Assembly (NCBI GenBank): GCA_028551475.1
Contig: CM052354.1
Span: 10,995,172-11,059,171, forward strand
DNA length: 64,000 nt
Origin: Casuarina equisetifolia
Taxonomy: Eukaryota; Streptophyta; Magnoliopsida; Fagales; Casuarinaceae
Direction: 5' to 3'
Shown here: positions 35,919 through 47,900 of the stretch, in pieces
Numbering within the stretch: the stretch's first letter is position 1
Layout: every line of letters begins with the position of its first letter
The notes under the pieces: model-generated
What the model was told of the DNA's origin: nothing
Database searches by the model: none
What the model saw: the letters and a program-made list of their open reading frames with translations, nothing else
Translations under genes and position numbers: made by a program

Positions 35919-38900
35919 GTATACTTCGAAATGGTAAGTCAAGGAATGGAGCCTGACCCCGTAACGAAGGAATACTACGAGAACATGGTAGAAGAAACCT
36001 TAGCGGCCTTCACCATAGAAGATGTAAAAGCTAAGTCTAAGTTAGCTGACAAAGTCGCATCTTCAATTACATCAGGATCTAGTCCATTGTTTAATAGGGT
36101 ACCGCCAGAAAGCAGTAACCTTGTTAACCCTACACCCGCCAGGTCTAACCTTGAGTATGGAGTGAGGACAGAAAGGACCGATCCCAGGAATACCTACCAA
36201 ATTTGGTATCAGAGCCAGGTTCCTTCTTAGGAGTTGGCCGAACTTAGATTCTTTCGAGAATCTATACAAAGCAGTAGCGTTAACTAGGAGTTAACACGGT
36301 ACTTATTGCCATAGTAAGGTATCCCCAGTAGGAATCAAGGGCAAAAGACTCTAGCATGAAAAGCCTGAGAGGAGCGGTGTCGTCGGCGAGGAATGCCATT
36401 AGACAAGCTTGAGTGGCTGGACCTAGAGGTGAGCACTAGTCTTCCTAAAAGGATAGTGACACTAGATAAGTACAAGTTATATTGCTTTGATAGAGATAGC
36501 CATAGCCATAAGCACAGAGTATATGATGATAACTACCAGTTAAATTCTGTCATAGACTTAGAATTTCAGATACTGAATAACTTAGAGTTAATTCAGGCTA
36601 GGCAGAAAGTCCTGTTAGAAAATCTCTACGGACTTTATAAGAAGCTCGAGGTGAGGATCACCAGGATAGAGCACAACACGTCACTCAAGGAGATTCACGA
36701 ACTCCTTAAGGACATCATTCCAGTCCATAGTGCTAAACCCAAGCCTATAGAGACGGATACATTAGATCTCTTACGAGAGACTAAATCTATACAAACGGAA
36801 CTAAAACAGTTAGTCCGTCAGATCATAGGATGAGCGATCCAAGCTCAAACCCAGATCATATAACTGCCCTTAAGAAGCAAGAGAATCTAGTAGATAATCC
36901 GATAGGATACTACACTGATATCTCCACTTTAGGGACAGCAGGAGACAGGATAATTGCCAAACAGAATAATACTATCATAGTATTACTGTTAGATCTCCTA
37001 GACAGGATGAGAGGAACAGCAAGCTCCAGTAGCTCAGGACCTCCTCCAGTATCCTCACAGGATATTAACAACCTTATCTCTCAATTCAGAGAAAAAGGTA
37101 AGGTTACTTCCGTAAAGAAAATGGCACCTCTTGCCGTTTGGAAGAAAAAAGAGGATAAATGAGTTCCATAGGATCTTCCTCAGGAACCAACACAGCCAGA
37201 AATCTTAGGACAATGGCACTACCGGCACCACAGGTGACTGGAACTGAAGTGAGTGTGGACCACTTCAAGACTTATAGCAGAGTTAAAAACTTCTTCTATA
37301 AAGTCAAGGGGTACAATGTACGCCAAGTAGAGTCTCTTGTCGATACTGCTCAGCAGTTAGACACTATAAGGCAAGAGAAAGCAGAACTGATTCCGGGAGA
37401 AATCTTGTATAGACGAGGTTCTTATGATCGGAAAACTAAGTTCTATGCTCACTATGATGAGAAAATACTTTCTATCAGAGATGGGCAACAATTGAGTCTT
37501 GGTTGTATAGAAAAAGAGTCTTACTCTAAAATCAAAGACCAAAATTTCATACTTATCCACATAGGTATGATAGCTATAAGCGTTCAGTCTCTTACTCGTA
37601 AGGACTTAGGATGCCAATGCATGGTAGCTCTAGTAGACCATAGCATACTAGATCTAGATAAGGCCATCATAGCTCAGATGGAGTTAGACCTATCTAGTAA
37701 CCACGGACTGGTATATATCATGCCAGATCTGACACTAACAGTAGACAATTTCTACAAGAATTTGTCACTGGAAGTACTCGTAAAAGGGTACAACACCACA
37801 GAGGACAGAGATAATCTGATTCTCACTAAGCACCTGATCACCAGAGTGTCTACACACACCTTTCTTGCAGCCAATTTCCACACGATGGATATTGTGAAAT
37901 ACTTCAAGAGTAAAGGTGTAGAAGCCATCGACGCTCGAAAATTCGAGACGCCGAGAGGTGAACTATGGAATATTCAACCTAGAAAAGCAACTAGGGGTGT
38001 TCCAGCTAAAGCTGTAACTGCTGTAGAACCTGACGGCTCAATGTCAGTAAGGTTCTCACATTACGCACCTAGGCACTCCATGGTATCTACGGACCATGAA
38101 GATGAAGAGGATGAAATAGCCTCTAATCTTGTTAGTTAACTCAACCTTAGACATCAGAGTTGACAGCAAAGCGTGGTGGGATTAAAAAATGACAAGCTTA
38201 GACTTGACAGATTTTGATCCAGAGATCCAGTACCTACTAAGACATTATGGTTACGACCATGATGAAAACTCAGGTTTAGAAGAGGACATAAACTACATAT
38301 CGGAAAAATATTCTGATAGAGTAGCCTCCACAGAAGAAACCAAACCACAAAGTTCTGCAGAGCAATTTCTGAAAGAACAAAAGGTATACTTCGAAATGGT
38401 AAGTCAAGGAATGGAGCCTGACCCCGTAACGAAGGAATACTACGAGAACATGGTAGAAGAAACCTTAGCGGCCTTCACCATAGAAGATGTAAAAGCTAAG
38501 TCTAAGTTAGCTGACAAAGTCGCATCTTCAATTACATCAGGATCTAGTCCATTGTTTAATAGGGTACCGCCAGAAAGCAGTAACCTTGTTAACCCTACAC
38601 CCGCCAGGTCTAACCTTGAGTATGGAGTGAGGACAGAAAGGACCGATCCCAGGAATACCTACCAGATAGGGAAAAATTTCCAACCGGAAAAAATTCCGGA
38701 CATGCCAAGACAGAATTCCAAAGGAAGTGTCTTGACACTAGCAAACATTCATCCACAAAAGTGGCCAGAGAGAATAGAGCTCTGGGAGAATGATTGCATT
38801 AATGCCATAGCCCTAAATGGGATAGAAGGGGAGGAAAATATAATGAATTATATTATGAATCTCCTAGGCACAGTGGTACACAGGTATGCGTTAGAATGGA

Positions 38901-41900
38901 AAGACAGGTATCCCAGGGAATGGGAACAGTTGACCCAGATAGCGTCAAACCCAAAGAATGTAACCACACAAATAAGGCAGATGTTGTTAGGATCAGACCC
39001 TTATAGAGGTGACCCAACCCTAGCAAACAAAGCCTTGAAGGATCTGGAAACTCTTGCTATCACAGATATCAAGTATATTCCGGATTACTCGACTAGCTTC
39101 TTTTATTATGCATCACTAGCAGGGAAGAGCTTTGACCCAAAGGTCAATAGCCAGTATTTCAAGAAAATACCAGACCCCCTAGGATCAAAAATAGAAGAAA
39201 AATGGGAAGAAGCCAACGGACACCAAGAGGTTGTTGGACTTGCACCCAGAATATTCTTCACGCATGGATACTTAAAAGATCTATGTGAGAAGAAACAGGT
39301 AGATGCGCAGATTAGGTCGTATGACTTCTGCAAAAACATCTACGTCAGCGGGCAATTCGGAGGAACATCCTCGAGAGTAGCCACGCGGCAATTGAGACCT
39401 GCACAGAACTATAGGAGAGGTAGAGCTAAGACAAACCATGTCAAGAAGTTCAATAGGAACAAGCCTACCAACTTTAGGAAGTGTAAGTGCTTCGTCTGCG
39501 GTGAAGAGGGACACTTTGCCAAAGAATGTAGAAGCAAGAAAGTCTCCAAGGATAGGCTAGCTGTTTACAACAGTTTAGACCTAGATAAGAATTGGGATAT
39601 AGTATCGGCAGAAGACGACGAAAGATCCCAAGACTCCGATGTATGCAGTTATACATCAGAGGTGGCCGTTCCTGCGGGAAACGAGCTGTATAAAAACCTT
39701 TTAGCTTGGGAACAGAACAACCCACTAGGAGGTAATGGCTTCAACTAGTAGTGATAGCCACGACCATGACTGGGAAGATTATTTCCCAGACTCCCGAAAA
39801 GATGTACCCTGCGGGGGCACTAACTGCTCATACTTACTACCTAGGAAAGCCAGAACCAGGTGTAAGAAATGTGAGATAGTATTTTGCGGACTGTGTCTAG
39901 AAAGGAACACCGGTAGGATTCTTCCACCAGGACCTAAAGAACCAACCGCAAAAGAGCTCGCCAATCAAGATGGTGAAGTCGTCAAAGCCTTACTAGAATT
40001 AGTAAGCCTAAAGACCAAGAGAATAGAGGAATTAAAAGCCTTAGTTAAGGATCTAACTCTAGAACTCGAACTCCAGAAAAACTTCAAAGATCTCGATCAG
40101 AAGAAAAAAGGAGTGGTCATTATAGATGAGTCATCAGACTAGTAGTCAGGTGGCCACGAGGCCTCAGAGGCCTGGAGCTGTATGGAACAATTTGATCAAT
40201 GTCCATGCAAGCCTAAAATTCTCTGATGGGAGAACCGTATCGGTACCAGCCATCATAGATACGGGAGCCAATAGGTCTTGTGTAGATTTTAGGGTTATTC
40301 CTGAAAAATACCAAGTAGAGACGGCCCCGATCATCATTCACGCAGTCGGCAACAAGACTGTGATGATTAACAAAAAGTTAGATGTGTGCACTATAAACTT
40401 TGGACATACAGATTTTCCAATGCCACATACTAATGTTATAGACATCGGACTAGGTGATAGCACCAAAATGATCATAGGAATGAATTTCATAGTCCAGATG
40501 CAGGGGTCTATGTTAATAGAACCTCACAGGGTGACCTTCTTCAAAAAGACAGAGTCACTTCACTACTCTAGGCAGTCTTCTGACAGGGTTAGCGCCATAG
40601 AAGAAGAACTTAGGATCGATCTAAAAGAACGAATCCAAGAACTAGAGGTACTAGGAAACCTAGGAGAAGATCCTAAGGTAGCCTGGAAAAATTGCAGGGA
40701 AAAATGTTACCTCGACATTATTAATGAAGGGATAAACATAACCTGTAAAGTCATCCGACCAACTCCCTATGAGGAGAAAGAGTTTGAGATGCACATCACA
40801 GAGCTTTTAAGGCTCAAAGTAATAAGACCATCTAGATCTAGGCATAGATCTATGGCTATGATTGTGAACAAACATTCGGAGATCGTTCGCGGTAAGTCCA
40901 GAATGGTTTACAATTATAAAGATCTGAATGCTAATACGTATCCAGATTCTTATCCCTTACCCTATATTGACACCCTCATACAGAGAGTAAAGGGAAACAA
41001 GGTATTTTCAAAGTTCGACTTAAAGTCAGGATTTTGGCAGATACCGATGGACGAAAGAAGTATAGAGTGGACATCATTCATAGTTCCTCAGGGACAATAC
41101 GAATGGGTCGCTATGCCTTTCGGACTTAAAAATGCCCCCTCAGTCTTTCAAAGAATGATGGATGGGCTATTCTATAAACATCATTTTATTGTGGTCTATA
41201 TTGATGATGTTTTAGTGGCTTCACCTTCGAGGGAAGAACACGCTAAACACCTTGACATCTTCTTCGGAATATGTAAACAACAAGGATTAGTCCTGTCCAA
41301 AAAGAAAATGGACATAGCAAAGGACAAAATAGACTTCTTAGGTATTACCTTAGAAGCAGGAAGGATAAAGCCCCAAGACCATATAGTTAAGAAGATCTTA
41401 GAGTTCCCAGAGGAAAGGCTAGATTTGAAACAAATCCAAAGCTTCCTAGGAATCCTTAACTATATTAGAGCTTATATCCCAAATTTGAGTAAATTGGCAG
41501 GGCCACTTTACCAGAAGACTAAGGCTGGATCAAACAGGAGGTGGAACTTCCAAGACCAGCAATTAGTCCAAAAACTTAAGGAAACCGTCAGGAACCTTAA
41601 GATCCTAGAACTTCCACCCAAGTCAGCATGGTTAATCGTAGAAGTTGATGGAAGTCTAGAGGGCTGGGGAGCCATCCTGAAATGGAAACCCCATAAAGAA
41701 AGTCCACTAAGAGAGGAGAAAATTAGTCGGTACAATTCGGGTACTTACAAAACTAATATTTCTTCAATAGATGCCGAAATTATGGCATGCATTTATGGTC
41801 TAGAAAGGTTCAGGATCTTTCTTGTCAGTCAGAAGGGTTTTACCCTCAGAACAGACTGTCAGGCCATAATTTCATTCTGGAACAATAAAGCAAATAATAA

Positions 41901-44900
41901 ATTATCTTCTAACAGATGGCTGAGATTCATAGATTACATTGTTGGCAATGGATTTAATGTTTCTCTTGAGCATATTGCAGGAAAAGATAATAAATTTACA
42001 GATCATTTGTCCAGAATAGTGCAGCAACAAGCACACTAGACAAGATTATACTTCGGTATAATCTCAGGGCATCAATGTAGCCCCAGAAGGCCTTAGGGCC
42101 AGCACAAGGTTTGAGGCTCGCCTCAGATCTCAGGGCAAAAGCCCCAGAAATCTTCGGATTTCGACAACTTACTCTCCTTATGGATAGAGAAAGTTGACTA
42201 TTCAGACTATCAATTTCTCTTCGGAGGATTGAAATAATTAGATCAGTTTTACTGGTCCTATAGGAGTTTTACTCCACACCGTGAACATCGTCAAAGGGCA
42301 TGAATTCATATTCTTAGGAAATGAATCTTATTCTTTGGGATTAGTCACGAGCCAGGGTAACCTGGAAATACTTACACCCTTTCTTTCGAGATTGGAGCCA
42401 GACTTGTCTGGATATATGCTATATAGATAACCTGGTAAATCAGGATATTATAGTTTTCTTGACAAGTTTTTGTTTTTGTAGAATGTCTACATCCAAGGTC
42501 CAGTCGAAAGCAGCAGGAAAGAAACCTGCCACAGCAGAACAAAAAACTCCAAGAGAAAGCTTCAAGCATAAGTGCCAGCATATAAATGAAGAAGACCAGA
42601 TGGTTCTGGATAACTTCTTTTTTTCAAGCTGGGATCCAAAATCGAAGAAGCAAAAACTCCTTTTTAGCGTCATATCTCCAGAAGAAGAATCACATGATCT
42701 ACAAGTTGGAGAATTCTCTCGAGAAAGCCTGTCCAGTGGAAGGAATACTGGCAGCAAGCATGGAAGAAGTCAGCCTGAGACCTCAAAAGTCTACAGGAGA
42801 AATAGAGAGAGAGAACCACAGACTTAGAGCTTCTTTGGCTAGCCTAGAAGCCGAGATCAGCAGCCTGAAGGGCCAGCTAGAAGAGTATGAACCTCTAGCC
42901 CGACATGCTGTAGGAATTCTTCTAGAGGAAGAGGACTCTATGAATAAGAGTCTCGAACAAGTCCCGAAGGAAATACAAGGTCTAGTTGCTAAACACTATG
43001 TTGGCAATAGAACCAAGGAGATGGTGGACTATCAGTACACCTACTTCTTAGCCTCACAACAAAGGAGGCAACCAGGACTGTCTTACGCAGTTTTGGATTT
43101 CAAACCTTCGGACCATTCCTCAGTCAGCACTGCATGCAACTGTACAGAACCAGTGGAGCCATTATACCTAGTTACTGCGGACTTGTCCCGGTATAGAGGT
43201 ACCAGTGAGTTCCTTATCAAGAGCTTAGAATATGGGTTTCTTAAAAAGATCTATATCACAGAAGCAAGACAGATAGAGCCTTTCATGGAGGTGTTCCCTT
43301 ACAGGTTCACTTCTTTCATTCACAAGATCTTCCGAGAAGATTGGTGCGTGAGAGGATTCATCTCTCTTACTTTCAGGTCTATTATCCCCATAACTACGCT
43401 TGCATATCCAGAAAGAGCGAGGCACTCAGTCAAGATAGACGTATTCAATGAGTGTAGGGTTCACCAACCTTACCCAATTAATCTACCATTCCAGTATTTT
43501 AATGGAAGCAGTTTTTCCTTTTGGAGAGCTGTTATGAAGACCAATGCTGGAAGACTGACTGTCTATGGTAATGACTACCTTGTCATGGAGGAGAAGAATT
43601 TCAAGATTTACTACAAGAACACTTCTCCCCATCCAGAATTCAAAAGTCATTTATCAGAAGACCCCGTCCTCGAGAGACATGCAGCAGATTTTGGGCTTTG
43701 GCTCAGAGTCACGCACTATGGAGATAGTGGGGAACATTTTCATGATTATTCTCCCCCATTTACGGACGAAGAGATAGACGAAGATGGAGATGCCTTGGAG
43801 GAAGTGCTAGATGACGAGGCAATCGACAACCTGGAGAATGCTCTAGGAGTATAGAGTTACTTTTTCGAAAGTAATTCATTAAGTGTCAGCACCCACATGG
43901 TAAGGGGTGATAGTGTCAGGAATCTCTGTCTCGGCAGACTCCAATAAGTGTGTCAGAGCACCATGTGCTCATACTTTATGCTTTTCAGTGTATTATTGTT
44001 TGCTTTTGTCAGGGTATCACATGCCCACTTAAGTTTGTCAGGGTATCACATGCCCACTTAAGGGAGGTCCTGTAGGTGGCGGAATGACAGTCTGTCACAA
44101 CCTACCTTGGGCGAAGCTACTCAACCCGCATAATCAGAGTTCTAATGGTCGAATAGGCCAGAGATAAGGCATAGAACAATATGATGATGCAAAATAAGAA
44201 CATAAGTATAGACTATGGGCACTGAATTTCAGAAAAATACCTCAAAAGGAAGACCTGAAGAGGGGAGCCGGGAGTTCTTGAGGAAAACTGGGAGTCGAAA
44301 ATCTCAGTTCTTTACTACTCAAGAGTTGCTCTTGCTGTTTTTGCTCCCTTAGCCCCTCTCCGGGTCTTCTTTTATAGGCATTCTGTGATATTCTTTTAGA
44401 ATCAAACCAAATACAAAACGACAGATAAAAGTAAAAGCATACTTGCACAGGACCGCAAGATGCCTGACAATACTCTAGTGGGCATGTGATACCCTGACAA
44501 ACTTAAGTGGGCATGTGATACCCTGACAAAAGCAAACAATAATACACTGAAAAGCATAAAGTATGAGCACATGGTGCTCTGACACACTTATTGGAGTCTG
44601 CCGAGGCAGAGATTCCTGACACTATCACCCCTTACCATGTGGGTGCTGACACTTAATGAATTACTTTCGAAAAAGTAACTCTATACTCCTAGAGCATTCT
44701 CCAGGTTGTCGATTGCCTCGTCATCTAGCACTTCCTCCAAGGCATCTCCATCTTCGTCTATCTCTTCGTCCGTAAATGGGGGAGAATAATCATGAAAATG
44801 TTCCCCACTATCTCCATAGTGCGTGACTCTGAGCCAAAGCCCAAAATCTGCTGCATGTCTCTCGAGGACGGGGTCTTCTGATAAATGACTTTTGAATTCT

Positions 44901-47900
44901 GGATGGGGAGAAGTGTTCTTGTAGTAAATCTTGAAATTTTTCTCCTCCATGACAAGGTAGTCATTACCATAGACAGTCAGTCTTCCAGCATTGGTCTTCA
45001 TAACAGCTCTCCAAAAGGAAAAACTGCTTCCATTAAAATACTGGAATGGTAGATTAATTGGGTAAGGTTGGTGAACCCTACACTCATTGAATACGTCTAT
45101 CTTGACTGAGTGCCTCGCTCTTTCTGGATATGCAAGCGTAGTTATGGGGATAATAGACCTGAAAGTAAGAGAGATGAATCCTCTCACGCACCAATCTTCT
45201 CGGAAGATCTTGTGAATGAAAGAAGTGAACCTGTAAGGGAACACCTCCATGAAAGGCTCTATCTGTCTTGCTTCTGTGATATAGATCTTTTTAAGAAACC
45301 CATATTCTAAGCTCTTGATAAGGAACTCACTGGTACCTCTATACCGGGACAAGTCCGCAGTAACTAGGTATAATGGCTCCACTGGTTCTATACAGTTGCA
45401 TGCAGTGCTGACTGAGGAATGGTCCGAAGGTTTGAAATCCAAAACTGCGTAAGACAGTCCTGGTTGCCTCCTTTGTTGTGAGGCTAAGAAGTAAGTGTAC
45501 TGATAGTCCACCATCTCCTTGGTTCTATTGCCAACATAGTGTTTAGCAACTAGACCTTGTATTTCCTTCGGGACTTGTTCGAGACTCTTATTCATAGAGT
45601 CCTCTTCCTCTAGAAGAATTCCTACAGCATGTCGGGCTAGAGGTTCATACTCTTCTAGCTGGCCCTTCAGGCTGCTGATCTCGACTTCTAGGCTAGCCAA
45701 AGAAGCTCTAAGTCTGTGGTTCTCTCTCTCTATTTCTCCTGTAGACTTTTGAGGTCTCAGGCTGACTTCTTCCATGCTTGCTGCCAGTATTCCTTCCACT
45801 GGACAGGCTTTCTCGAGAGAATTCTCCAACTTGTAGATCATGTGATTCTTCTTCTGGAGATATGACGCTAAAAAGGAGTTTTTGCTTCTTCGATTTTGGA
45901 TCCCAGCTTGAAAAAAAGAAGTTATCCAGAACCATCTGGTCTTCTTCATTTATATGCTGGCACTTATGCTTAAAGCTTTCTCTTGGAGTTTTTTGTTCTG
46001 CTGTGGCAGGTTTCTTTCCTGCTGCTTTCGACTGGACCTTGGATGTAGACATTCTACAAAAACAAAAACTTGTCAAGAAAACTATAATATCCTGATTTAC
46101 CAGGTTATCTATATAGCATATATCCAGACAAGTCTGGCTCCAATCTCGAAAGAAAGGGTGTAAGTATTTCCAGGTTACCCTGGCTCGTGACTAATCCCAA
46201 AGAATAAGATTCATTTCCTAAGAATATGAATTCATGCCCTTTGACGATGTTCACGGTGTGGAGTAAAACTCCTATAGGACCAGTAAAACTGATCTAATTA
46301 TTTCAATCCTCCGAAGAGAAATTGATAGTCTGAATAGTCAACTTTCTCTATCCATAAGGAGAGTAAGTTGTCGAAATCCGAAGATTTCTGGGGCTTTTGC
46401 CCTGAGATCTGAGGCGAGCCTCAAACCTTGTGCTGGCCCTAAGGCCTTCTGGGGCTACATTGATGCCCTGAGATTATACCGAAGTATAATCTTGTCTAGT
46501 GTGCTTGTTGCTGCACTATTCTGGACAAATGATCTGTAAATTTATTATCTTTTCCTGCAATATGCTCAAGAGAAACATTAAATCCATTGCCAACAATGTA
46601 ATCTATGAATCTCAGCCATCTGTTAGAAGATAATTTATTATTTGCTTTATTGTTCCAGAATGAAATTATGGCCTGACAGTCTGTTCTGAGGGTAAAACCC
46701 TTCTGACTGACAAGAAAGATCCTGAACCTTTCTAGACCATAAATGCATGCCATAATTTCGGCATCTATTGAAGAAATATTAGTTTTGTAAGTACCCGAAT
46801 TGTACCGACTAATTTTCTCCTCTCTTAGTGGACTTTCTTTATGGGGTTTCCATTTCAGGATGGCTCCCCAGCCCTCTAGACTTCCATCAACTTCTACGAT
46901 TAACCATGCTGACTTGGGTGGAAGTTCTAGGATCTTAAGGTTCCTGACGGTTTCCTTAAGTTTTTGGACTAATTGCTGGTCTTGGAAGTTCCACCTCCTG
47001 TTTGATCCAGCCTTAGTCTTCTGGTAAAGTGGCCCTGCCAATTTACTCAAATTTGGGATATAAGCTCTAATATAGTTAAGGATTCCTAGGAAGCTTTGGA
47101 TTTGTTTCAAATCTAGCCTTTCCTCTGGGAACTCTAAGATCTTCTTAACTATATGGTCTTGGGGCTTTATCCTTCCTGCTTCTAAGGTAATACCTAAGAA
47201 GTCTATTTTGTCCTTTGCTATGTCCATTTTCTTTTTGGACAGGACTAATCCTTGTTGTTTACATATTCCGAAGAAGATGTCAAGGTGTTTAGCGTGTTCT
47301 TCCCTCGAAGGTGAAGCCACTAAAACATCATCAATATAGACCACAATAAAATGATGTTTATAGAATAGCCCATCCATCATTCTTTGAAAGACTGAGGGGG
47401 CATTTTTAAGTCCGAAAGGCATAGCGACCCATTCGTATTGTCCCTGAGGAACTATGAATGATGTCCACTCTATACTTCTTTCGTCCATCGGTATCTGCCA
47501 AAATCCTGACTTTAAGTCGAACTTTGAAAATACCTTGTTTCCCTTTACTCTCTGTATGAGGGTGTCAATATAGGGTAAGGGATAAGAATCTGGATACGTA
47601 TTAGCATTCAGATCTTTATAATTGTAAACCATTCTGGACTTACCGCGAACGATCTCCGAATGTTTGTTCACAATCATAGCCATAGATCTATGCCTAGATC
47701 TAGATGGTCTTATTACTTTGAGCCTTAAAAGCTCTGTGATGTGCATCTCAAACTCTTTCTCCTCATAGGGAGTTGGTCGGATGACTTTACAGGTTATGTT
47801 TATCCCTTCATTAATAATGTCGAGGTAACATTTTTCCCTGCAATTTTTCCAGGCTACCTTAGGATCTTCTCCTAGGTTTCCTAGTACCTCTAGTTCTTGG

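Larger units (their letters stand above)
36255..44058 (+). repeat. Inverted-repeat arm, left
   Basis: 7,804 bp pairing with 44477-52280. The sum of paired coordinates is constant (88,535) for all seven ORFs, so no net indel has accumulated. I noticed at least eight single-base differences from the other arm. Confidence 0.95.

Noticed and set aside
36204..36221. Possible tRNA gene
   Set aside because: Only the 18-nt complement of the initiator tRNA 3' end is present with no cloverleaf around it; it is the viral primer site.
35931..36230. Separate viral gene at the left end
   Set aside because: It is an internal capsid fragment without its own start context; an exact duplicate of 38396-38664 read out of place.
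42440..42757. Minus-strand frames inside viral ORFs
   Set aside because: Mirror shadows of the TAV-like region; each recurs in the other arm simply because the DNA does.
44008..44062. CRISPR-like repeats
   Set aside because: Two tandem units without spacers in a plant viral intergenic region.
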